DNA from: Sophora flavescens
Taxonomy: Eukaryota; Streptophyta; Magnoliopsida; Fabales; Fabaceae
Direction: 5' to 3'
Assembly: GCA_030762895.1 (NCBI GenBank)
Contig: CM061070.1
Coordinates: 76,805,804-76,869,803 of the forward strand
DNA: 64,000 nucleotides
In this document: in pieces, positions 9,550 through 19,757 of the stretch
How positions within the stretch are numbered: position 1 is the first letter of the stretch
Layout: the number at the start of each line of letters is the position of its first letter
Program-made: the position numbers and the translations under genes
Notes under the pieces: model-generated
The model's input: the letters and a program-made list of their open reading frames with translations, nothing else
Databases searched by the model: none
What the model was told of the DNA's origin: nothing

Positions 9550-11647
9550 AGCTCTCCTCTACTCCATCTCTCTGTCTCTGTTTCTCTCGCATATCTCTCT
9601 CTCTGTCTCACTTGTCTCACTATTATGAAGTGCATGTTTTTGCTTTGCTGGTTTTTCTATTCAATTTCCATTGATTTCTTTGGAATTTATATGTTCCCTG
9701 TTCTCTGGTTGGTGCATTAATTTGGAGGTGCTATCTTGGCATTGTCTTGTATGTTTTGGTTTGTTTATGTGGTGTGGTCAAACTCATTTGCAAGGATCAT
9801 TTTGTAGTTTAGGTGTTGGGTGAGGTGGTGACTAGATGATTTTTCATTCTGTTTTTTTTTTTCACTTCTTGTTTGGACTGGTAGGTAGTTTGGAGAGGTT
9901 TTTTCTAGGTCTTTTTAGCTCTGCTGGTTCAGGTGGTGGCTGATATGGTTTATTTTTGGTTGGTCATGGATATTTCAATGTATTGAAATTTAGATTATAA
10001 TCTCAATGTTACAATTCATTTGTCTCTCTTCAGTCCATCAATTTCCCTCTTTAATTCTGTTTTATGGTTGGATTGATTTCAAAATAACCCGTATGAAGAA
10101 ACTATGATACATGAAGTCATAAAATTGTTATTGAATTAGAGTTGTCTATGACTATAGGTCTCTTACTACATGACAAATTATTTTGCTACATGATACAAGG
10201 CAATGAAGCTACTGCTTTGTGTAGACATGCTATTCGATAGTATAATTTATTGACTGGAGAACTAAATTCAACTGGATTATAATAATAAAACAATGTTGGT
10301 TATCTCAGCAACAGCGTGAATGTAGATTGAAAGATTGTTTGCTTGAACCAGTGCTCGATTGTCTTTTGAATTTGACAAGAAATTCACGTTTATTTCCCCT
10401 GTAAACATGACATGTTAATGACAAAGATTTAAGCAAGGATACATGTTCCTATGCCTAACGTTAATTTACATTCTTCCTTTTCACAAATAGGGGTAGGTAT
10501 CAATTGCAAGGTGACTTGAATCCCACATTGGAAGTAGGATTTCGTTGTAAGGTTTATATGATCTTGACTCTCCAATCATAACAGCTTTCGAGTTCTAAAA
10601 AGCTTACGATCATATTATTGTAACTAGCTTTTAAACCAGATCTAGTCTATTGAAAATACGAAATAAAGGATTTTTTATTGAACAAGAGTTAATTATCTGC
10701 ATGAAATGAATTTTCCTTGCTACTGTAGATTGTGGAACAAAAGGGGTGATTTTATGTAACACTAATGAGGTCCTTTCATTGTAAATTAAGAAACTTCTAA
10801 TCATCTTCCCTTGCTTGAAAAGTTTTATAGGAACTAGTGACACTGATTTTTATAATGGAACTCAATTGTATCACAACTCTTTGCATATAAACATCGGTGA
10901 TATCTTGTTCCCTTAATTGGTTGTTTCTTAGTTGTACTTCGATATACTAATGCCTCTACATGTAAATTAATTAATTTCTCCCATCTATCACACAACTCCA
11001 TCAAAAGTAAATAATTTGTCATAATCCAACAGTAGGAAATTTCAGCCAAACCACACGATTGCAGGATCCCTTTAAATAATGCTGAAGGCTGAAGCAAATA
11101 TTAGCCAACCCCCAAACCATCTTTCTCCATAGTTTCAAAGCACCTAATTTGAAACCAAAAACTTCAAAACAATGACTCAGTTTCTTTTCCTTTGCTTTAT
11201 CTTAGCAAATATTTTCCTTGGTTTTGGAAGTTAAATTGCAATTATCCAGTGTAGGATCTACTACACCATTCGCAGCCATTATATTAATTTGAATGATTTT
11301 AACGTTGGAGAATAATTGGTATGCCCTATGATGTTTGATAATTTACTATTGATTCAGGGGAAATATAATCATACGTTTTCTTATTATTTTTATGCTTCAT
11401 TGATTATTTTTTCGTGAGCACATGCTTTTAACACAAGATATTCATGAGATAAATTATTTAGGTATAACAATTTAACATAATAGAATAGTGATTTGATTTG
11501 AAATGAATAATTTCATTTATGCACGATAGGTCCTTGTTGTCATATTCTTCTACCGGCTCCTCCACTTATCCTTGCTCGGTTGTGTTTTCTCTCTCGGTCG
11601 GAGTTCTCTGAACACTCGGTGTAATGTATTATGTGAATTATCGTCTT

Positions 11648-11985
11648 GTTTGGTAGTGGAGAGCTGAGCTCAATAGGATGTGATCTTGTCCGATTGTATG
11701 CGATAATTAATTTAATGTTTATGCATGTGTTTGTCAATATGTGTTGTTTGTTAGTGGAGAGCGGAGCTCATTAGGATGTGATCTTGTCTGATTGTATACT
11801 TGATAATTTAATGTTTATGCATGTGTTTGTCAATATGTGTTGTTTGTTAGTGGAGAGCGGAGCTCAATAGGATGTGATCTGTCCAGAAGGCGGGATCTTG
11901 GTTGTGTCTTGATAATTTAGAAATTATGCATGTGTTTGACAATTAATTGCTACTTGTTAGTGGAGAGCGGAGCTCAATAGGATGT
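11648..11985 (+). repeat. Tandem repeat, four copies of about 100 bp
   Basis: The phrase TAGTGGAGAGCGGAGCTCAA, followed in most copies by TAGGATGTGATCTTGTC, recurs at about 11655, 11752, 11849 and 11960. The units also share TTTATGCATGTGTTTGTCAA. The last unit is truncated. Confidence 0.9.
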
Positions 11986-12128
11986 TTGCTACAATATTTA
12001 ATCTAAGTTTGTATTGATTTACGCTGCAATTTATATAAACTCAACAATGTTGCAATATTTATAGGTTAATGGTTTTATTTTTACGTTAGAGTTAATAATT
12101 AATTTATGAAGCCTTAGTTTCCTATTTG

Positions 12129-12190
12129 AGATTCAATATTAATGAGCATGCGTAACTATCATAGGTATGCATGCTCATTGTATTGAATCT
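12129..12190. repeat. Near-perfect inverted repeat (hairpin) upstream of the transposase
   Basis: Left arm AGATTCAATATTAATGAGCA plus TGC pairs with the right arm GCATGCTCATTGTATTGAATCT, allowing one unpaired base and one mismatch. The central loop is about 17 bases. The arms are 22-23 bases long and A/T rich outside the GAGCATGC core. Confidence 0.85.
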
Positions 12191-12573
12191 TGAATTGTCC
12201 AAGTGGGACAGTTTGGGAACAAACCTTTTTCACACTCGTACAATAGTCATTTCAATGTTCAAATGCCTCATATACTTGTTGAAATCTCGATGCGATGCAT
12301 TTCCTTTTGTTCTCTGGTGCATACTTGATGGCGTGATTACGAGTGCTCGAGTCGTGTAACTTGGAGGCCGATGGGAAATGCTTGCCGAAATTTTGTCAAG
12401 TATAAGGTATTTGAATATGGGAATAACTATTAGTAGCCGAGTGTGGCAAAGGTTTCTTCTCGAATGGGATTGCTTCATACCTTGTCATAAGAACGAGATT
12501 GATGGAGTTATTGGAATGCACCGTAATATATAAGTGTTATTGTAGGATTGGTCGGGCTATTTAATTGCCAGCA

Positions 12574-15500
12574 ATGGATATTCGGAGAATCGGAAATGGA
12601 TGTATCGTAGGTTGGATCGGAATAAACGTCTTGGGGAAGAGTATAGAGTTGGAGTGGGTGAGTTTATAGAGTTTGTTGTTAGCCGGGAGAGATTTATACG
12701 GGTGGGCGGTGATCAATTGAGGTGTCCTTGCAAAAGATGCAAGTGTCAATCTTTCAAAAGCGTGGATGGAGTTATGAAAGCGATATCTTTATGAGAAGGG
12801 CTTCATGCCCGATTACTATTGGTGGAGTAACCATGGTGAGGCGTTGCACGACTTAAACCGGTGTGGTTGAAGGTTACGTCTTATGGAAGTGGTGACGGGA
12901 GGGAAGAATTGAATCCCATACGAGCGATGATAATGGATCATGCTGGACCATCGGTTGGTGTTGTACTAGAAGAAGATGGGGAGAGATGGTGGAATGGGTT
13001 CCCAATACATAGAGGAGAATCCGAGATCCCGAAGCTCAAAAGATTCTATGATATCTTTGAGTCTTTGCCACGATCTCCATTGTGGGAAGGATGTCGGGAG
13101 TACATGGAGTTGTCTATGTGCATGGAATGGTTGAGTATCAAATCGACTACAATATGCAAGAAGGTTGTTTTAATCGCCTCACCGGGTTAGTGTCAAGGCG
13201 TTGCGAGAAGGCAATCGGATGCCTACAAGTTTTTATCATGCTAAGAAGTCCGTGGAAAATTTGGAGTGCAGGGTGTTTGAAAATTGATTGTTGCGAATGG
13301 ATGTATGTTGTACTATAAGGATGATTCAGTGGAAAGCATAACGTGTTGTCGATTTTGTGGTGCGGATCGGTATAAGACAACCACTTAGGATGGGCATTGA
13401 GAAGAAGAGGTCGCAAGAAGATGTGGTACTTTTCCGCTCGTGCCAAGACTTACAAGATTGTACTCTTCATGGCCACTGTAGCTCGCATGAGGTGGCATGA
13501 GTGAGCATGAGAGGGAGCAAGATATCTTGTGTCATCCATCGATGGAGAAGCTTGGAAGCATTTTGATAGGGTTTATATGGCATTTCGCGGACCCTGTAAT
13601 GTCCGATTGAAGTTATCTTGATGGATTTAATCCTTTTGGCGATCTGGAGCATACTCTTGTTGGTCGGTTATCGACTCAGTACAATCTTCCCGGGGATGTG
13701 CATCAAGACGGGAGTTTATGTTCCTAACAGTCTAATTCGGTCCGTCTAATCCAAAATGGTAAGATTGATGTGTACTCTGCAGCCAACGATAGATGAGTTG
13801 ACAATCTTTGTGGAATGATGGTGTGTTGACATATGGCGTATCTTTGAGGCGAGAATTTCATCTAAGCGACTTTAATGTGGACGATCAAGCGACTTTCCTT
13901 ATGGGATGATGTCGGGTTGGATGACAGCGGGAAGCTTGGATGCCCAATATGTATGGAGCGATCGAAGGCATTCACGCTAAAAGCAATCGAAAGATCTCAT
14001 ATTTTTGTTGTCATCGTCAATTCCTTCCGGAAGATCATCATTATAGGCGGAACAAGAATGCATTCAAGAAGCGTTGTGCGGAGGGAACACCGCCTCCACC
14101 ACGTTTGACTGGTCCTAATGTATGGCGCAGAGTATAGTACTTACCGCTCGTCCATGAAACCCAGGGAGAAACATATTCATGATTATGGCGTCAACCATAA
14201 TTGGACAAAACAAAGTATATTTTGGAGGTTTCCGTATTGGAGGGCCAAGATTACTCAGTCCATGACATTGATATCATGCATGCGAGAGGAATGTGTTTTG
14301 AATGTGTTTGACATTGTGATGGACATCAAGGGGGAGGACAAAGGGATACAAATAAAGCCGATTGGACCTGGGATGACATTTGTAATCGGAAGGAGCTTGA
14401 GTTGCGGGGCGATGGTCGTGGTGAGACTTATCAAATCGAAGGCAAGTTATACCCTAAGCAAAGCACGAGAAAGTGGCCGTGTAAGAAAGTGGGTTAAAGA
14501 ACTAAAGTTACCGGATGGGTATGCTTCCAATCTGGGTAGATGTGTTGACATTAAGGAAGCAAAGTTACATGGAATGAAGAGTCATGATTGCCACGTGTTC
14601 ATGCAACGGTTGCTTCCAATTGCGTTGACGCATTACGAAGCAAATTTGGAACCCACTTGTTGAGTTTAGCCACTTTTTCAGGAGCTTACATCGACAACAC
14701 TAAATGTGAATCAATTAAAGGATATGGAAGTCAAGATACCCGTTTTGTTATGTGTTTGGAGCAAATCTTCCGTGAGTTTCTTTGATTCATGGAACACCTG
14801 TCAGTTCATCTACCTTCACGGAGCAGAGTTGGTGGCCCAGTCAATACGCTGGATGTATCCATTTGAGAGGTAAACAACATCAACTATTTTACTTAATACA
14901 TATGAAATTCAAGAACACGAGGCGTAGTTTAGCTTTCCCGAAAACTAGTAATTATTTTGTATGTATCCCCTGCTAATAGGTTCCTGCACTCCCTTAAACA
15001 CAAAGTCAAGAACAAGGCACGGTGGAGGGTTCCATTTGTGAAGCATACTTAGTAGAGGGACTTCCACTTTTGCCTCTTATTACTATCCCGACGAAGTTAA
15101 CACGAGAAGGACAATGATGCCTAGAAACGTTGATTGAGCGAAGGATGTTCAACTAGTCCTCCCATATCAATATTCAACTATCCGGGCAGATTTAGTGGCA
15201 AATCAAAAGGATATTTCTTGGAGCAGTGACATTAATCTTTGCTCATCCTGTATATCCTTCAAAATTGTGAAGAGGTGGCGCCATATTTAGAGTAAGTTTC
15301 TCTAACGTCTTTAATAAGTTCAATTGACATTTATGATTATTAATCGTCCTGCTTTGTTAATCTCCCATTATGTAGGATGTACGACAATTTTCTTAGGGAT
15401 CTCCAACTTTGACATTTCAAACGATCGGGGTTGCTCGAGGAAATTACTTCTCACTTTGCTCGTGGTTTAGTAAATATGTGGGTTAAGCATCTTCATTTGT

Positions 15501-16110
15501 TGAAATACATTTTATCTCCTTAAATATATAGCATGTATAAGAATAATATAATATTTGATTTTTAGGTACTAGATCCAGGAAAACAATGTTCAAAATCCAT
15601 TGTTGACAAATTTGGCATGGGGGCCTAACGGATGGGTTACATCATGGAATACTTATATTGTAAATGGATATAAATTTAACACAAAAACATGGAATGAAGG
15701 AATGCGAGACGTGTAACTATGGTGTTTGTGTGCGAGCCATCGATGGCAATGTAGAGGATGATTTCTATGGGGTTCTAACGGCATCCTTGAACTCGATTAT
15801 ACGGTTTCCCGTGATGGAAATTAATTATCTTCAAGTGTGATTGGTTTGATCCTACTTCTTGATTAGGGACAAAAATAGATAAAAATTACGGTATTGTTCA
15901 AGTCGAGGTGTCTCGAAGGTATAACAAGGCGTACAACCATTCATTTTTTCACAACAAAGGGCAGGTTTATTACTCGCCATATCCCGAAGGACATCATGGC
16001 TAGTTGGGTGTTATTAAGATAAAGGCTTCACGATATAATTCGCAATAATGTAATCAACCAGACAAAAAAATGCTCCGAATAAAGATGATGTAGTTTTCAA
16101 GACCCCACGT
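12574..16110 (+). pseudogene. TNP2-like CACTA transposase remnant
   Basis: Pieces of the family appear in the correct order but in changing frames. The transposase-associated domain comes first (WMYRRLDRNKRLGEEYRVGV, then RCPCKRCKC, 12597-12750). The Transposase_21 region follows (DCCEWMYVVLYYKDD, 13270-13325; HSDFNVDDQATFLMG, 13855-13910; CCHRQFLPEDHHYRRNKNAF, 14010-14065). Next is the DUF4218-like part (LKLPDGYASNLGRCVDIKEA and KSHDCHVFMQRLLPIA, 14500-14630; RWMYPFER across an intron at about 14870-14981). Last is a DUF4216-like part ending QVYYSPYPEG (15700-16000). In intact relatives the protein cuts both transposon ends. Here numerous one- and two-base losses destroy the frame, so no product is expected. 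Confidence 0.85.
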
Positions 16111-16389
16111 CCGATTGCAAATTATCTTGGACATTATTGTTAATTCTCCCGCGTACATTTAGGAAATGGGGAAGAAGTTGAAAAGAGAGATTAATGGATC
16201 AATCCGAGTTGGACGCATCTATGAAAGGTACATTAGATCAAGTGATCTGATGAGTGAGGTGAATTTAGTGAGGAGATTCTACTAGGTAATTTATTTATGT
16301 CATAATTCATTGTGTGAATGTATTCTACTTATTAGGTAATTTATTTTTGTATTATTTTACACTGTTGTGTAATCATCTTTTCATTTTTT

Positions 16390-18150
16390 TCACGTATGAT
16401 TTATTCCTCCCCGGAGTAGGGGTAACTCGTGGAGGTCATGTTCGAGTCACTTCGCGCTGACTCGACCCTTTTCGGGCCCGAGACCACCACCAGCCCTCTC
16501 GTGGACGGGACACCTCAGGGGTGATGGAGTTGCACCCCCCCCCGGCCTCATGGTGGGACCGAGTCTGCACCCTCATCATCCATACTACGGCCGATGGGAC
16601 CATCATACATCATGGGACGAGGAGTGCGGTCCATCCTGGGAGGATTCTTCTATCCAGTGGGGGATACCAGTATGCTAATTTAATTTTTTAATATATATAA
16701 AGTATGTTAATTTCTATTTACTTGTTTTTAAATTTAATTATAACATTTATTAATGCTCTAATTTTCTTTAGCTTTTACTACCCGCTGAAGGGCCCTTGGT
16801 CGATGTCGAAGATCTGCCGACGTAAGTTTGATGGTCCATGGCATACATGGAAGGCCATCCCCTGGGCCATAGGGATCGATTGTTTCTAGAGTTTAAGGTA
16901 ACAATTTATTAAGTTTTTAAATTAAATTTACATTATATATATGTACACCAATTTCCTAATAGCCGTAAGTTGCAGGAAAGTCTAGTGGGGACTTAGCTTT
17001 AGAGGCTCGTCAGGACATATTTGAGCATAAAGGGTCCACGGTCATGAAGAATCAATGAACAAGGCGAGGAAGGGTCGTAATAAGGGGAGGTGGGTGGATC
17101 ACGAGATCAGAGGCAGTGGACCCGTCTTGGAGCTCTCAGAGAAGTTCCGGGAGATCCGGGCCCACGGCTCAGCTGTATCGAGCTTTCGATGGTGGCGCAT
17201 GTGCTTGGATCGGTGGGTCTTCAAATCATAGCCACCACTCACTTAAGGGTAATACATTAAACTTTTGACTTAATATACTATTTAATTAATTAGTTTTCAT
17301 TTTTAATTATTCTTATGAATTTAAGATTATATTTTTAAATCAGGCAGAAGCATGTAAACAAAGGGCCCCCATCACGCTATTAGAGTTGGTGGAGAGGACG
17401 AAAAGTTGAAGTCGGGGGACATGGGTCAACGACAAGGCATGTATGCTTTGTAAGCAAAAAAATTAATTTAGTGTTTACTTGTAATTTATTATAAATTATT
17501 TGTTAATATTGGATATAATTTTAACTAAATCTCTTCAACTATACTTTGTAGGTGGGCTTCAAGAGAAGAAGGGCGATGCCATATCCGTGCCTCACGGTCA
17601 CAAGATGAGGCTTTGATGGTGATGGGCCCTGCTCTCTGTGTCTCTGTCGGCGATAATGCCATTTATTTGGAGGTCGTCGAGCGAGGAACAAGAAGGGCAC
17701 ATGTATGGCCTCGGACACCTGGGAGCCCAGGTTCATCGCTTCATTGTCGAGCACACCTGCTCGCTTCTTCGATACCCATCCCTCGGGAGCAGTTCCACCA
17801 AATGCGAGAACACCATCACGCAGCTGAGCGAGCTTCGGAGAAGAGCGAGAGAGAAGCGGCGAGATAGCGAGCAGATTGCCCGGGTGACTTCGAGCACACC
17901 AGCGAGCTGAGAGGCGAGCATTGCGGGGGCGGTGCTGCGGCTAGGTGTTTGGAGCGAGATGAGGATCCAGACTCCGATTGCTCGGGGATGATGCTCCGTG
18001 GTTGTGCCGCTCGCTGCCCAGCTCCTCCCGGTTAGTCGCGGCCTACGTGCTGCTTCTCTCCGAGGGCGATCGGCTAGCTGATGGCGGTGGTACGGCGCCG
18101 AGGATGATTGGATTCCTCCATCTCCCCCTCATCATGAGTGATTTTTATCC
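16390..18150 (+). pseudogene. TNP1/TNPA-like (Ptta/En/Spm) protein remnant
   Basis: Downstream of the TNP2 remnant lies a second decayed gene. A GC-rich, proline-rich start (about 16410-16660) comes first. Exon-like blocks, divided by A/T-rich introns with GT...AG ends, reach a conserved segment at 17590-17720 that reads NAIYLEVVERGTRR in one frame and GHMYGLGHLGAQVH in the next. This matches the end of the plant Ptta/En/Spm transposase family (PF03004). The last part (17790-17910) is arginine- and glutamate-rich, perhaps a short coiled coil. Related proteins bind the subterminal repeats. Frameshifts between blocks show that the gene is dead. A continuous start codon could not be chosen. Confidence 0.65.
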
Positions 18151-18334
18151 ATATTTTTTACTTTAACGATTCTTGTACGACATTTTGGATTATTCTTTTT
18201 ATATATATTTATTCTTTCTTATGATTGTATATTTCATAAGTAATTTGGTGTGTTTATTAGTAAGTTTGCTAACGTTTAAAGAAAATCAAAAAAAATTTAT
18301 TTTAAAAATTTTAATTTTTAAAAAAATAATACCC

Positions 18335-18665
18335 GTTTTAGCGACCAAGTTGGAAACCAATAGTTCGGTCGCTAAACTTTGTTTATTTACATATGAGGTA
18401 TAGCGTCGAAAATACGTCACTAATATAGGTTAACAATGACCAAATTGCAACCGAATTAAGAACCGATTATCGGTAGCTAAAATGGTTACCCCAAAATCGA
18501 CCAACCTAATAGCGGCCGTTTATTATTATTTGCGAGCGAATTTCGATCGCTAAAACTAGCGACCGTGGTATTGGCTACCACTATAAATCGGTCAGCGATT
18601 TGGTCACTATAATAAATAGCGACCGATTTACACTTTCTTTAGCGACCAAAATTACGGTGGCTAAA
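18335..18665. repeat. Right subterminal repeats of the CACTA element
   Basis: The right end repeats the motif of the left end (TTAGCGACC, TTCGGTCGCTAA, AGCGACCGATTT) in both orientations. Divergence among copies is higher than on the left. Confidence 0.85.
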
Positions 18666-19757
18666 CAATTGTTTTTTTGTAGTGGTGGCATATGGAGGTT
18701 GGTCTACTAACCCGTCGAATGTAAAATCTTAATGGCTAGATGGACGCGGTTATTTTCAAGATGGACGCGAATTTATAAGAACTATCGAATCTTATTTCAG
18801 AACCAGAATCAAGAAAACATATTCTGTTTAATCAGATCCAAATCTATTTTGATTGATCCCAACGACTATAACTTGTTTTCTATATAAGAGGGATCAAAGG
18901 AACACTTTCAATGAATAATAACATATCACAGTTTTACGAAAATCGTTTTGAAAAATCAATTGTGAAAATCATTCATCATCTTTCTTGAGCTTATTGTGAA
19001 AAGGGTGTTTCATTCTCATAAGTGCTTGGTTTGTTTATCGACTATTGAGAGTTAGGAATCAATTTTTCATTTTATTTGATTGTAAAAGAGAGAGTCCTCC
19101 GGTGATTAGGTGAGGTATCCCTAATGAAGAACATTGAGGCTCTTCACAAGAGTGTGGTATCTCGAGGTGAAGGAGTGCTCAGTGGTGTAAAGGTTTTTCA
19201 AGCTACGGGTAAGCTTGTGTGTTAGTGTGTGAAATCCCACGGTGGGAGTGGGATGGATGTAGGTCATAGTGGAGGTGACCAAGACCAGGGATAAATCTAG
19301 TTGTGTGGTATCTCTAAACTCAAACTCCTTACTTTATGTTTATGATCAAGAACCTGTGATTTTGATGTTTAAAGTTCAATATAATTTCTATTCTTGATGA
19401 CCACATAAACTGTTTTGAAACACGAGTCGATTGTAATCAAGACTATGTTATCGAGTTCAAAATTGAGTTGATCAAAACCATTCTTGATTGCTGAAACCGA
19501 AACTCCTAAGTTTGTTCTTGATTGTTAATGCTTATATATGAAACTTGCATAACTTGTTATTATTCTAGGTTTAATCGGTTTAAGTATTTTTGCTATTACT
19601 GAGTTTGAACTGAACCTGTGCTGAATTAATCTTTCTTATCTTCATCGTCGTCGATTCAAGATTTTATATAAACCCTTAATTGATTTTTAAGAGGGAAATA
19701 TTTTAAGAAAACTCAATTCCCCCCCCTCGAGTTATTCAAAGCCAAAACAACAAATGA

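Larger units (their letters stand above)
9550..12573. other. Noncoding leader/intron region of the CACTA element
   Basis: This is T-rich sequence without a recognised coding segment. It holds a USE/TATA-like pair near 10519-10559, a tandem repeat at 11648-11985 and an inverted repeat at 12129-12190, each described separately. Confidence 0.5.
8894..18684 (+). mobile_element. CACTA (En/Spm) DNA transposon, 9.8 kb
   Basis: The element starts CACTACAAAAAAAAGGCC and ends with the inverted counterpart GTTTTTTTGTAGTG. It is flanked by the 3-bp duplication GTG (8891-8893, 18685-18687). Both ends carry dense subterminal repeats with the core TAGCGACCGAAAT. The interior holds remnants of a TNP2-type transposase and a TNP1-type DNA-binding protein, both on the plus strand. 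Many frame breaks show that it is not autonomous. The empty site can be inferred from a neighbouring duplicate of the LTR at about 8805-8830, where the target sequence is uninterrupted. Confidence 0.93.
8168..19752 (+). mobile_element. SIRE/Maximus-like solo LTR, interrupted by CACTA
   Basis: The left end is TGTTATACTC and the right end CCAAAACAACA. The direct repeat AATGA at 8163-8167 and 19753-19757 is an exact 5-bp target-site duplication. Removing the CACTA element and its GTG duplication leaves about 1791 bp with no internal domain, so this is a solo LTR. The C-rich tail near 19715-19730 (CAATTCCCCCCCCTCGAG) resembles the 3' end of SIRE/Maximus Copia LTRs. A TATA-like CTATATAAGAGGG at 18880-18892 may mark the old LTR promoter. 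Confidence 0.85.

Noticed and set aside
10519..10625. Calling a U-snRNA or 7SL gene
   Set aside because: Promoter-like motifs are present, but the downstream sequence matches none of the known starts (U3, U6, 7SL). It is kept only as a finding.
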